DNA from: JBKPHS01 sp046729975
GTDB taxonomy: Bacteria; Actinomycetota; Thermoleophilia; Solirubrobacterales; Thermoleophilaceae
Reading direction: 5' to 3'
NCBI GenBank assembly: GCA_046729975.1
Contig: JBKPHS010000010.1
Span: forward strand, 1-26,844
DNA length: 26,844 nucleotides
Shown: positions 9,465 through 16,458 of the stretch, in pieces
How positions within the stretch are numbered: the stretch's first letter is position 1
Layout: each line of letters begins with the position of its first letter
Program-made: the position numbers and the translations under genes
Notes under the pieces: model-generated
Database searches by the model: none
What the model saw: the letters and a program-made list of their open reading frames with translations, nothing else
What the model was told of the DNA's origin: nothing

Positions 9465-11176
9465 GTGCCCGGCGCGACCGGCTGAGCCACGCTCTCTCGG
9501 GAATGGACGCTCTCGCCCACCTCGCGCCGGATGTCCTTCATGGGCTCGACGCTGCGAACGCGCGGGACCACGTCGAAGTTGTTAGGGGGCGGCGGCGAGG
9601 GGGTGAACCACTCGAGGGTGTTGCCCTTCCAGGGGTCATTGCCTGCCCGCTTGCCGCTCCTCAGACTCAGCACGACGTTGACGAGCGTCAGCAGGACGCC
9701 CAGAGCCAGGATGAACGCGCCGATCGTGGAGACCAGGTTGTAGCCCTCGAGGCCCGCGCCGTCCGGATACTCGTACACGCGCCGCGGCATGCCCGACAGC
9801 CCGGCGGAGTGCTGGACGAGGAAGGTCGTGTTGAAGCCGACGAACATCAACCAGAAGGACGCCTTGCCGAGCCCATCGCCGAGCATCCGGCCGGACATCT
9901 TCGGGAACCAGTAGTAGAGCCCGGCGAAGATCCCGAACACGCTGCCGCCGAACAGAACGTAGTGCAGGTGAGCCACGACGAAGTAGGTGTCGGTGAGCTG
10001 CCAGTCGACGGGGAAGACGGCCAGCATCACGCCGGAGATGCCCCCGACCACGAATTGCGCGATGAACCCGACCGCGAAGTAGAGCGGCGCCTTCATCACG
10101 ATCGAGCCGCGCCACAGCGTGGCGATCCAGTTGAAGATCTTGATGCCGGTCGGGATCGCGATTGCGAACGAGGACAGCATGAAGAACGCGAGCACGACGG
10201 TGGCGGTCGGCGTCGCGAACATGTGGTGCGCCCAGACGAGCATGCCGAGGAACGCGATCGCCGCCGTCGCAGCCGCGATCGCCTTGTAGCCGAAGATCGG
10301 CTTGCGCGCGAACACCGGGATGACCTCCGAGATGATCCCGAACGCGGGCAGGATCATGATGTAGACCTCGGGGTGGCCGAAGAACCAGAACAGGTGCTGC
10401 CAGAGCAGCGGATCGCCACCGTCCGTCGCGTTGAAGAATCCCGTGCCGAAGTGCCGGTCGGTCAGGAGCATCGTCACCGCGGCGGCGATCGCGGGCAGGG
10501 CGAGCACCAGCAGGTAGCTGTAGATCAGGACCGTCCAGATGAACAGCGGCATCCGGCCCCAGCCCATTCCCTTGGCGCGCATGTTGTGGATCGTCGCGAT
10601 GAAGTTGATCGCGCCGATGATCGACGAGATGCCCGTGAGATGGATCAGGAAGATCCAGGCGTCGACGCCACCACCGGGGCTGAAGGCGTCGTCCGACAGC
10701 GGCGCGTAGAAGGTCCAGCCGTTCTCCGGCGGCTGGAAGAAGACGCTCACGTAGAAGGCGATCCCTCCGAACAGCAGCAGCCAGAACGAGAGCGCGTTCA
10801 GACGCGGGAAGGCCATGTCGCGGGCGCCGATCATGAGCGGCACCAGGTAGTTGGCGAAGCCGGCGAGAACCGGCACGACGAACAGGAAGATCATCGTCGT
10901 GCCGTGCATCGTGACCAGGCCGTTGTAGGTCGCCGAGTCGATCAGCGTGTTTTCGGCCTGCCCGAGCTGCAGGCGCATCAGCAGCGCCTCGACGCCGCCC
11001 ATGATGAAGAACAGGAAGGTGGCGAAGAGGTAGAGCAGCCCGATCCTCTTGTGATCCGTCGTGGTGAGCCACGACAGCCACCCGGTCTGAGGGACGTCGG
11101 GGCCGTGGACCAGGACCTCCGGCCGCGGCATCGCGGCGACGGGCGGACGCTCGACCAGGTATTCGGGTGTCGCCAC
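9461..11176 (-). CDS. ctaD: Cytochrome c oxidase subunit I (aa3-type)
   Basis: Catalytic subunit of the heme-copper terminal oxidase in the cytoplasmic membrane; reduces O2 to water and pumps protons. It has 571 residues and about twelve membrane helices. The low-spin heme ligand His91 is in VTMHGTTMIF. HPEVY has Cu-ligand His268, Glu270 and Tyr272 (the His-Tyr crosslink and type A1 signature); WAHHMF gives Cu ligands His317 and His318; HLHYVLFGG gives His403 and His405 for the hemes. The core begins at WLSWLTTTDHKRIG. I choose the GTG at 11176-11174 (VATPEYLVERPP) because the next gene upstream, ctaC, ends 17 bases before it and GGAGG/GCGAGG lie in the gap. The open frame continues to 11506 but would overlap ctaC deeply. 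Confidence 0.96.
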   Translation of the reverse strand: MATPEYLVERPPVAAMPRPEVLVHGPDVPQTGWLSWLTTTDHKRIGLLYLFATFLFFIMGGVEALLMRLQLGQAENTLIDSATYNGLVTMHGTTMIFLFVVPVLAGFANYLVPLMIGARDMAFPRLNALSFWLLLFGGIAFYVSVFFQPPENGWTFYAPLSDDAFSPGGGVDAWIFLIHLTGISSIIGAINFIATIHNMRAKGMGWGRMPLFIWTVLIYSYLLVLALPAIAAAVTMLLTDRHFGTGFFNATDGGDPLLWQHLFWFFGHPEVYIMILPAFGIISEVIPVFARKPIFGYKAIAAATAAIAFLGMLVWAHHMFATPTATVVLAFFMLSSFAIAIPTGIKIFNWIATLWRGSIVMKAPLYFAVGFIAQFVVGGISGVMLAVFPVDWQLTDTYFVVAHLHYVLFGGSVFGIFAGLYYWFPKMSGRMLGDGLGKASFWLMFVGFNTTFLVQHSAGLSGMPRRVYEYPDGAGLEGYNLVSTIGAFILALGVLLTLVNVVLSLRSGKRAGNDPWKGNTLEWFTPSPPPPNNFDVVPRVRSVEPMKDIRREVGESVHSRESVAQPVAPGT

Positions 11177-11193
11177 GGTCCTCGCCTGCCTCC

Positions 11194-12114
11194 CTACTGG
11201 GTGTGCCCCGCTCCGACCCGGCCGCGCTGCTGCGGCGCCCGCGCCTGCGGCTGCGCCTCGCGCTGCCGGCGCGTCGCGGCCAGCGCCCGCTGCGCGGCCT
11301 GGATGTCCCTCTTCTGCCTCGCGAGCCAGGCCTCGAAATCCGGGACCTCGAGCGCCACCACGCGCGTCCGCATCTCGGCATGGTTCTCGCCGCACAGCTC
11401 GGCGCACGCGCCCGTGTAGGTGCCCGGCTTCTTCGCCTTGAACCAGGTCTCGTTCGTGTACCCGGGGATCGCGTCGGCCTTGCCGCCCATCTTCGGAACC
11501 CACCACGAGTGGGCCACGTCCGACGACCTGATCTTGAGCGTGACGGTCGTGTTCACGGGCACGACCAGGTCGTGGTAGCTGAACACTTCTCCCGGCCTAC
11601 CCGGGTAGTCGTAGCGCCAGAGGTACTGGCGTCCGACCACGCCGATCTGGAGCGCCTTGCCGCCCGGCGGGTTGGGCTGGTCGATCGTCGCGAACTCGGT
11701 GGCCCCCGCCGACTGGAAGCCGTCCGGGCCCGACCGCGCCGGGTTCTCGATGTCGTCCAGGTAGACGAACGTCACCACTGTCAGCACCACGAGGATCAGC
11801 CCCGCGCCCACCGTCCAGCCGATCTCGAGCGGCGTGTTGCCGCGGATCAGCTGCGCCTCGGGACCCCGCCGGCGCGCCCGGTACTTCACGAGCGAGTAGA
11901 TCAGCGTGCCCTCCACGCCCACGAAGATCACGATCGCGACGTAGAGCACGATCTTGTAGAGCGTGTCGATGTCGTCCGCGTTCGGCGAGCCGCCGTTCTC
12001 CGGCGTGACGGCGTCGGCCAGCGCCCCGGCCGGCAAGATCAGCAGCAGCAGGGCTGCCGCGAGCAGGGCGAGCAGAGCCGCGCGTCGAGTGAAGGGCTTC
12101 TCGGCGGTGGGCAA
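11194..12114 (-). CDS. ctaC: Cytochrome c oxidase subunit II (CuA)
   Basis: Receives electrons from cytochrome c into the binuclear CuA centre and passes them to subunit I. It has 306 residues. The N-terminus has a basic patch and hydrophobic stretch ending near LPAGALA-DA (signal peptide, residues about 10-34), then two membrane helices (about 46-75 and 93-120), then the external cupredoxin domain. CuA ligands are His202 (AHSWWVPK) and Cys237, Cys241, His245, Met248 in CAELCGENHAEM; all present. A Gln/Arg-rich tail of about 35 residues follows, with no cytochrome c domain. I choose the TTG at 12114 because it begins directly before the signal peptide and a TACAAT box ends 9 bases upstream; the open frame extends to 12633, inside the neighbouring crotonase gene. 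Start confidence is moderate, identity high. Confidence 0.94.
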   Translation of the reverse strand: MPTAEKPFTRRAALLALLAAALLLLILPAGALADAVTPENGGSPNADDIDTLYKIVLYVAIVIFVGVEGTLIYSLVKYRARRRGPEAQLIRGNTPLEIGWTVGAGLILVVLTVVTFVYLDDIENPARSGPDGFQSAGATEFATIDQPNPPGGKALQIGVVGRQYLWRYDYPGRPGEVFSYHDLVVPVNTTVTLKIRSSDVAHSWWVPKMGGKADAIPGYTNETWFKAKKPGTYTGACAELCGENHAEMRTRVVALEVPDFEAWLARQKRDIQAAQRALAATRRQREAQPQARAPQQRGRVGAGHTQ

Positions 12115-12123
12115 GGCCGCGGG

Positions 12124-12129
12124 ATTGTA
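12124..12129 (-). promoter_or_regulatory. -10 box (TACAAT) for the cta operon
   Basis: On the minus strand TACAAT lies in the 71-base gap between the crotonase and ctaC, 9 bases before the TTG start. A transcript starting 6-7 bases downstream would have almost no leader. No convincing -35 is seen at 17 bases. Confidence 0.5.
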
Positions 12130-12185
12130 TCCCTGCGTCGGCGGACCGCCGCGCCGCACGGAACCGGTTCGAGGGCTCGCGCGAG

Positions 12186-12980
12186 TCAGGACCCCGTGAA
12201 CGCCGCGGGCCGCTTCTCGACGAAGGCTCCGACGCCCTCCTGGAAGTCCCGCGTGCGCGCCAGCTCGTGCTGGAGCTCCGCCTCGAGGTCGAGCTGGCCG
12301 TCCATGTCGGCGTACAGCATCCGGTTCAGGGCCCGCTTGGAGGCCGCGTAGGACCGGGTCGGCCCAGCCGCGAGCCGTTCCACCAGGGTGCCGGCCTCCG
12401 CGAGGAGACGCTCGTCGGGATGGACCGCGTTCACGAGCCCCCACTCGAGCGCCTTCTCGGCGGGCACGCGGTCGCCGAGCAGCGCCATTTCGAACGCCCG
12501 CGCCTTCCCGACGGCTGCCGGGACGAAGAGCGTCGAGCCACCGTCGGGCATGAGGCCGATGTTCACGAAGGCGAGCCCGAAGAACGCGGACTCGGCCGCG
12601 AGCGTGAGATCGCAGGCGAGCGCGAGCGAGCATCCGATCCCGACCGCCGGCCCGTTGACGGCCGCCACCACCGGCTTCTCGAGTCGCCGGACGCCCGCGA
12701 TGATCGGGTGGTAGAGGTCTTGGAGCTCCTTTCTCACGTCCGGCATGCCGTCGCCGGGATGCGGGTCGAAGCCCGCCTTCAGGTCGGCTCCCGAGGAGAA
12801 GCCCCGGCCGGCGCCGGTCACGAGCACCGCCCGCACCGAGGGATCGGCGGCCTCCGCGGTCACCACGGCCTTCAGCTCACGGCCGAACTCTGCGGTCCAT
12901 GCATTCAAGGTCTCGGGGCGGTTCAGCGTGATCCGACCCACTCCGTCGGATTGCTCCCAGATCACTGTTTCGTAGCTCAC
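12186..12980 (-). CDS. Enoyl-CoA hydratase/isomerase family protein, PaaG-like
   Basis: Crotonase-fold acyl-CoA enzyme of 264 residues. Oxyanion-hole segments are GRGFSSGADLKAG (about 57-69) and NGPAVGIGCSLALACDLTL (about 109-127). The two glutamates of true enoyl-CoA hydratase are absent: Ser118 stands where the first is expected and the FGLAFVNIG segment lacks the second. Instead Asp146 in GLMPDGGST matches the conserved Asp of PaaG-type isomerases (1,2-epoxyphenylacetyl-CoA isomerase), and the downstream AVGKARAFEMALLGDRVPAEKALEWGLV pattern (split here in words, about residues 155-182) also resembles PaaG. A double-bond or ring isomerase role is therefore likelier than hydration. GTG start at 12980 with AGGTGA just upstream. 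It lies ahead of the cta operon on the same strand; no functional tie is evident. Confidence 0.88.
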   Translation of the reverse strand: MSYETVIWEQSDGVGRITLNRPETLNAWTAEFGRELKAVVTAEAADPSVRAVLVTGAGRGFSSGADLKAGFDPHPGDGMPDVRKELQDLYHPIIAGVRRLEKPVVAAVNGPAVGIGCSLALACDLTLAAESAFFGLAFVNIGLMPDGGSTLFVPAAVGKARAFEMALLGDRVPAEKALEWGLVNAVHPDERLLAEAGTLVERLAAGPTRSYAASKRALNRMLYADMDGQLDLEAELQHELARTRDFQEGVGAFVEKRPAAFTGS

Positions 12981-12999
12981 ATCGTCACCTCGCCGAAGT

Positions 13000-13069
13000 C
13001 GTCAGACGTCAGTCGTCAGTCGTCAGTTCTCAGTCCTGAGGACTGGCGACTGACGACCGAAGACTCGAG
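13000..13069. repeat. Heptamer array in inverted arrangement (CGTCAGT units, then reverse complements)
   Basis: From 13000 five 7-base units run in phase: CGTCAGA, CGTCAGT three times, TCTCAGT (to 13034). They are followed in the same 7-base register by CCTGAGG, ACTGGCG, ACTGACG, ACCGAAG and ACTCGAG (to 13069); ACTGACG is the exact reverse complement of CGTCAGT. The centre folds: GTCGTCAG (13019-13026) and CAGTCC (13031-13036) pair with GGACTG (13040-13045) and CTGACGAC (13050-13057), loop TGA. It sits between divergent genes; CTGACG in its right half is 16 bases from the next -10 box and could act as a -35. Confidence 0.8.
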
Positions 13070-13071
13070 AC

Positions 13072-13077
13072 TATGCT
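13072..13077 (+). promoter_or_regulatory. -10 box (TATGCT) for the MBL/SCP2-R2lox operon
   Basis: TATGCT ends 6 bases before the GTG start at 13084 and no Shine-Dalgarno is present, the geometry of a leaderless transcript. A CTGACG at 13050-13055, within the heptamer array, is a plausible -35 at 16-base spacing. Confidence 0.6.
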
Positions 13078-13083
13078 CGATCC

Positions 13084-13728
13084 GTGCTCCTCGACGCGCT
13101 TGAGTGGACGGGCCATTCCGGCTTCCGGCTGCGCGTCGGCCGGCGCACGATCTACATCGACCCCTATCGGGTGGCCGACGGGCCGAAGGCGGACCTGATC
13201 CTGATCACGCACGGCCACTACGACCACTTCTCGCCTCAGGATGTCGAGCGGCTGTCGCACCAAGGCACCTGGCTGGTGGCTCCGCCAGCGGTCGCGGAAC
13301 GGGTCTCCGGCCAGGTGCTCTCGATCGCGCCCGGGGAGGCGCTCGAGCCCTTCACCGGCGGCATCGAGGTCGCGGGCGTCGCCGCCTACAACACCTCCAA
13401 GCGCGACGCCGGGGGCGACGTCTTCCACCCGCCCGAGGCCGGGTGGGTTGGCTATCACCTGAACGTCCGCGGCGAGCGGCTCTACCACTCCGGCGACACC
13501 GACGTGATCCCCGAGATGGACGCCGTCGCCGGCGTCGACGTCGCGCTCTTGCCCGTCTCCGGCGTTTACGTTATGACTCCGGGCGAGGCCGCGGAGGCGG
13601 CGCGGCGAATACAGCCGGGCGTGGCCGTGCCCATGCATTGGGGCGAGCACATCGGCACCTACCAGGACGCGCTGGCGTTCCAGCAGATGGCGCCGGTGCA
13701 GGTGAGGATCATGGAGAGGATCGGCTGA
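13084..13728 (+). CDS. MBL-fold metal-dependent hydrolase
   Basis: Small metallo-beta-lactamase-fold protein, 214 residues, of the UlaG-like/YtnP-type group that lacks extra domains. The metal motif HGHYDH (residues 43-48) is intact, later ligands are probably His/Asp in YHSGDTD (about 136-142) and PMHWGEH (about 181-187). The N-terminus LEWTGHSGFRLRVGRRTIYIDPYR is typical. GTG start at 13084 lies 6 bases after a TATGCT box, so the message is probably leaderless. Its TGA overlaps the ATG of the SCP2-R2lox gene by one base, so the two are co-translated and possibly act on the same substrate class. The substrate is unknown; family members hydrolyse lactones, phosphodiesters or thioesters. Confidence 0.9.
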   Translation: MLLDALEWTGHSGFRLRVGRRTIYIDPYRVADGPKADLILITHGHYDHFSPQDVERLSHQGTWLVAPPAVAERVSGQVLSIAPGEALEPFTGGIEVAGVAAYNTSKRDAGGDVFHPPEAGWVGYHLNVRGERLYHSGDTDVIPEMDAVAGVDVALLPVSGVYVMTPGEAAEAARRIQPGVAVPMHWGEHIGTYQDALAFQQMAPVQVRIMERIG

Positions 13729-15494
13729 TGGCGGACCGAACACAGCAGGCGCTGCGGGCGATGGCCCGCGAGGACCCCGAGCTGGCCGCCCGGCTGGTGC
13801 TCCAGACGCTTCCGGCCGCGGCGGCGCGCATCGGCGGCCCGCTGGCCTACGACCTGGAGCTGGATGGGCTCGGCTCCTACAGGGTCATCGTCGAGAACGG
13901 AGACGCGAGCGTCGCGCCGGTCGACGGAGGCGCCGCGGAAGACGTCGACTTCCGGCTCCACACCGATGCCGGCACGCTCGCCGAGCTGGCCGCCGGAGCC
14001 AGCCCCCTGCGGCTGATGCTGAGCGGCCGGCTCCGCATACGGGGCAAGCGCCGGCGGGCGCTGCGGCTGCGCGCCATGTCCGACGGCGGGCCACCGAGCA
14101 TGGGCGAGGTCCTTCGCCGCGGCGGCGACGTCGATCCCGACTCGCTGTACCGCGCGCTGCCGTATCTGATCGACCCCGAGTGGACGCGTGGCCACCGCTT
14201 CGTCGTCGCCTACGAGATCTCCGGGGAGGGCGGGGGCAAGTGGCACGCGCACGTGCGCGACGGCGAGCCCCTGCGCGTGACCACCGGCGAGCCCGAGGAG
14301 GTCAACTCGGTCGCGAAGATGTCGATCGACACCCTCCGCGCGGTGCTCGCGGGGGAGATGACGCCGAACATCGCGATGCAACGCCAGCTCACCTGGGTGG
14401 ACGGCGAGATCTACCCGGTCGTGCTCCTCGGCCGCTGGATGGAGCGCTCGCAGGGTCGCGACGACGCCGAGCTCGACCGCGAGGGGCGCCAGCGCGAGGT
14501 CCAGGCGCGCCGCTCCGGCACCTGGGGCTCCACGGCGCCGGCGGGGCCGGGCGGCGCGGGGCAGGGCGACCCCGGCCACGAGTCCGAGGGCAGGCGCGCC
14601 TCCGGCGGGGGCCTGCTCGACTACGGCCAGCTCTACGCCCTCTGGGAGCGCCAGAACTGGCGCGCCCACGAGCTCGACTTCTCGGTCGATCGCGAGCACT
14701 GGGTCGCCTCCCCTCGCGAGTCGCAGGAGAGCACCTCGTGGAGCCTCGGCTCCTTCTACATCGGCGAGGAGCGGGTGACGGCCGACCTCGCGCCGTTCCT
14801 GCTCGCGGCGCCGAGCGGCGAGGTGGAGGTCTTCCTCGCCACCCAGCTGGTGGACGAGGCCCGCCATGCGGCGTTCTTCGACCGCTTTGGCGCGGAGGTC
14901 ATGGCGCTCGACTCGGACGACCTGCGGGGCCGCATGCGGGAGCTCGAGGCGATGATGCTTCCGGCCTGGCACGACGTCTTCGACGACGGCCTGCGCGAGA
15001 TCGCGAACCAGATCAAGGCGCGGCCCGACGACCTGGACCTGTTCGTGAAAGGCATCGCGACCTACCACATGGTCATCGAGGGGGTCCTGGCCACCACCGG
15101 TCAGCACTTCATCCTCAAGTACATGGAGGAGCACGACCTCTATCCGGGCTTCCAGAAGGGGTTCGGGCTCGTCGAGCGGGACGAGCACCGCCACATCGCC
15201 TTCGGCGTCCGCTTCCTCAAGGAGGCCGTGGACAGCGACCCGAAGCGCTTCGGCCGGATAGTGCGCGAGCGGATCGAGGAGCTCGTCCCGAAGGCGGCGT
15301 ACGTCTTCGCGCCGGCGTACGCGGAGGATCCGGGCGACTTCGTCTCCTACGGCAACACGTCGGCCGAGATCTACGGGCACGCCTATCGCGCGCTCAAGCG
15401 GCGGATGGCCGTCATCGGACTTGACGTCCCGCCGCCCGAGGAGCTGATGCCGGGCCCGATCGACCGGGTCGAGGCGATGCCGTCCCGAGCCTGA
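13728..15494 (+). CDS. Fusion protein: two SCP2-like lipid-binding domains plus R2-like ligand-binding oxidase (R2lox)
   Basis: A 588-residue protein. Residues about 20-120 and 130-240 look like two SCP2 sterol-carrier-type modules (LEAELAAGASPLRLMLSGRLRI-type text near 85-105 and VDTLRAVLAGEMTPNIAMQ-like text near 200-220). A Gly/Pro-rich linker spans about 258-298. The rest is a ferritin-like R2lox domain. Its metal ligands match those I recall for Mycobacterium tuberculosis R2lox: Glu347 (GEERVT), Glu377 and His380 (DEARH), Glu451 (IEGV), Glu486 and His489 (DEHRH). Val350 and Tyr446 occupy the positions of the Val-Tyr ether crosslink. R2lox proteins carry a Mn/Fe site and a long-chain fatty-acid-like ligand; the reaction is unknown. 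SCP2 modules could deliver lipid (inference). ATG at 13728 overlaps the MBL stop by one base. It is not a ribonucleotide reductase subunit: the Val-Tyr pair and partner absence argue against that. Confidence 0.88.
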   Translation: MADRTQQALRAMAREDPELAARLVLQTLPAAAARIGGPLAYDLELDGLGSYRVIVENGDASVAPVDGGAAEDVDFRLHTDAGTLAELAAGASPLRLMLSGRLRIRGKRRRALRLRAMSDGGPPSMGEVLRRGGDVDPDSLYRALPYLIDPEWTRGHRFVVAYEISGEGGGKWHAHVRDGEPLRVTTGEPEEVNSVAKMSIDTLRAVLAGEMTPNIAMQRQLTWVDGEIYPVVLLGRWMERSQGRDDAELDREGRQREVQARRSGTWGSTAPAGPGGAGQGDPGHESEGRRASGGGLLDYGQLYALWERQNWRAHELDFSVDREHWVASPRESQESTSWSLGSFYIGEERVTADLAPFLLAAPSGEVEVFLATQLVDEARHAAFFDRFGAEVMALDSDDLRGRMRELEAMMLPAWHDVFDDGLREIANQIKARPDDLDLFVKGIATYHMVIEGVLATTGQHFILKYMEEHDLYPGFQKGFGLVERDEHRHIAFGVRFLKEAVDSDPKRFGRIVRERIEELVPKAAYVFAPAYAEDPGDFVSYGNTSAEIYGHAYRALKRRMAVIGLDVPPPEELMPGPIDRVEAMPSRA

Positions 15495-15528
15495 CAGCGG
15501 GCACCGGTCCGCCGTCGAGACGCGACCA

Positions 15529-15534
15529 TATACT
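15529..15534 (+). promoter_or_regulatory. -10 box (TATACT) for the PAP2 gene
   Basis: TATACT ends 9 bases before the TTG start at 15544 in a 49-base gap after the R2lox gene. No Shine-Dalgarno lies between, suggesting a near-leaderless message. No clear -35. Confidence 0.5.
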
Positions 15535-15543
15535 GGCCGCGCC

Positions 15544-16458
15544 TTGCGGTCGTCTCGCGCCCTACGCACGCTTGCCCTGGGCGCGGTCGCAGCCGGCATA
15601 GCGGCCCCGGCGCTGCGTCACCGGCTCGGATTGCGCCGGCCGCTCGTCTCGGCGCTGGCTTGGCAGGCGCCCGTCGCGCTCGCCCTCGCGAGGCCGCGTA
15701 CGGCCTGGCGCGACGCGGCCATCTACGGGCTGCAGATGTGGGCCTACGTGGCCCACTACGAGATGCCGAACGACGACCCCGACAGCCTGCTGCGGCGACT
15801 ACGGATCGATTACCCGATACGCATCGACGACGTGCTCGGCTGCGGCGAGACGCCGACGGTCCGCCTCCAGCGCTCGCTCGGGCGCGAGGGCGAGGTCCTG
15901 CCCCACGACATCGTGCTCGCCTGGGTGCACTGGAGCTGGTTCATCGTCCCGCACGGGACGGTGGCCTACGTTCTGTTCCGCCGCCGCGACCAGTTCCCGC
16001 GGGCGGCTGCGCTGACCTCGGCGGTCTTCGACGCCGGTTGCGTTGTCTACTGGCTGGTGCCGACGGCGCCGCCCTGGTGGGCCGGGCAGAACGGGAACAT
16101 GCCGAGGGTGAGGCGCATTATGGTGGAGGTGGGCGAGTACTTCTGGGGCAGGCTCTGGCGCCCTCTCTACGATTTCCTTGGAGGAAACCCCTTTGCGGCA
16201 ATGCCCTCACTCCATTTCGCCACCTCGGTCATGGCCGCGCACGTCCTGTCGGACGTGGGCCGGCTCGAGGGCGCCCTCGGCTGGACCTACGCGCTGACCC
16301 TCGGGTTTGCGCTGGTCTACCTCGGCGAGCACTACGTCGTCGACCTCGCGGCCGGGCTTGCTCTGGCCGAGGCGGTGCGGCGGGTGGCGCCGGCGGCTGA
16401 GCCCGCGGTCCGCGCGATCGCCGGCGCCGTCCAGCGGCTCGAGCCGAGGCGAACTTGA
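15544..16458 (+). CDS. PAP2-superfamily membrane enzyme (inositol phosphorylceramide synthase-like)
   Basis: Integral membrane protein, 304 residues, with about six hydrophobic segments. The PAP2 catalytic blocks are AAMPSLHFATS (His224) and YLGEHYVVDLAAG (His263, Asp267), the SLH and H-x3-D motifs of lipid phosphatases and of AUR1-like phosphotransferases. The spacing and the NPFAAMPSLHFA text resemble the inositol phosphotransferase branch more than simple diacylglycerol-pyrophosphate phosphatases, so it may transfer a phosphohead group between lipids. TTG start at 15544 (MRSSRALRTLALG) follows a TATACT box by 9 bases; no good alternative ATG comes earlier than residue 69. The TGA overlaps the next ATG by one base, coupling it to an LPG-synthase-TM membrane protein, which supports an envelope-lipid role. 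Confidence 0.85.
   Translation: MRSSRALRTLALGAVAAGIAAPALRHRLGLRRPLVSALAWQAPVALALARPRTAWRDAAIYGLQMWAYVAHYEMPNDDPDSLLRRLRIDYPIRIDDVLGCGETPTVRLQRSLGREGEVLPHDIVLAWVHWSWFIVPHGTVAYVLFRRRDQFPRAAALTSAVFDAGCVVYWLVPTAPPWWAGQNGNMPRVRRIMVEVGEYFWGRLWRPLYDFLGGNPFAAMPSLHFATSVMAAHVLSDVGRLEGALGWTYALTLGFALVYLGEHYVVDLAAGLALAEAVRRVAPAAEPAVRAIAGAVQRLEPRRT

Noticed and set aside
9245..11419. 724-codon open frame on the plus strand opposite ctaD
   Set aside because: Composition is Arg/Asp/Glu/His-rich with no domain; it is the mirror of the ctaD codon pattern in GC-rich DNA.
12115..12633. N-terminal extension of ctaC
   Set aside because: It runs through the crotonase gene and puts about 170 basic residues before the signal peptide.
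13000..13069. CRISPR array
   Set aside because: Units are only 7 bases with no spacers.
13728..15494. Ribonucleotide reductase small subunit
   Set aside because: The ferritin-like domain has the Val-Tyr pair and ligand pattern of R2lox, SCP2 modules in front and no large subunit nearby.
13659..15599. 646-codon open frame on the minus strand opposite the SCP2-R2lox gene
   Set aside because: Antisense shadow with no recognisable fold; the plus strand carries intact metal motifs.
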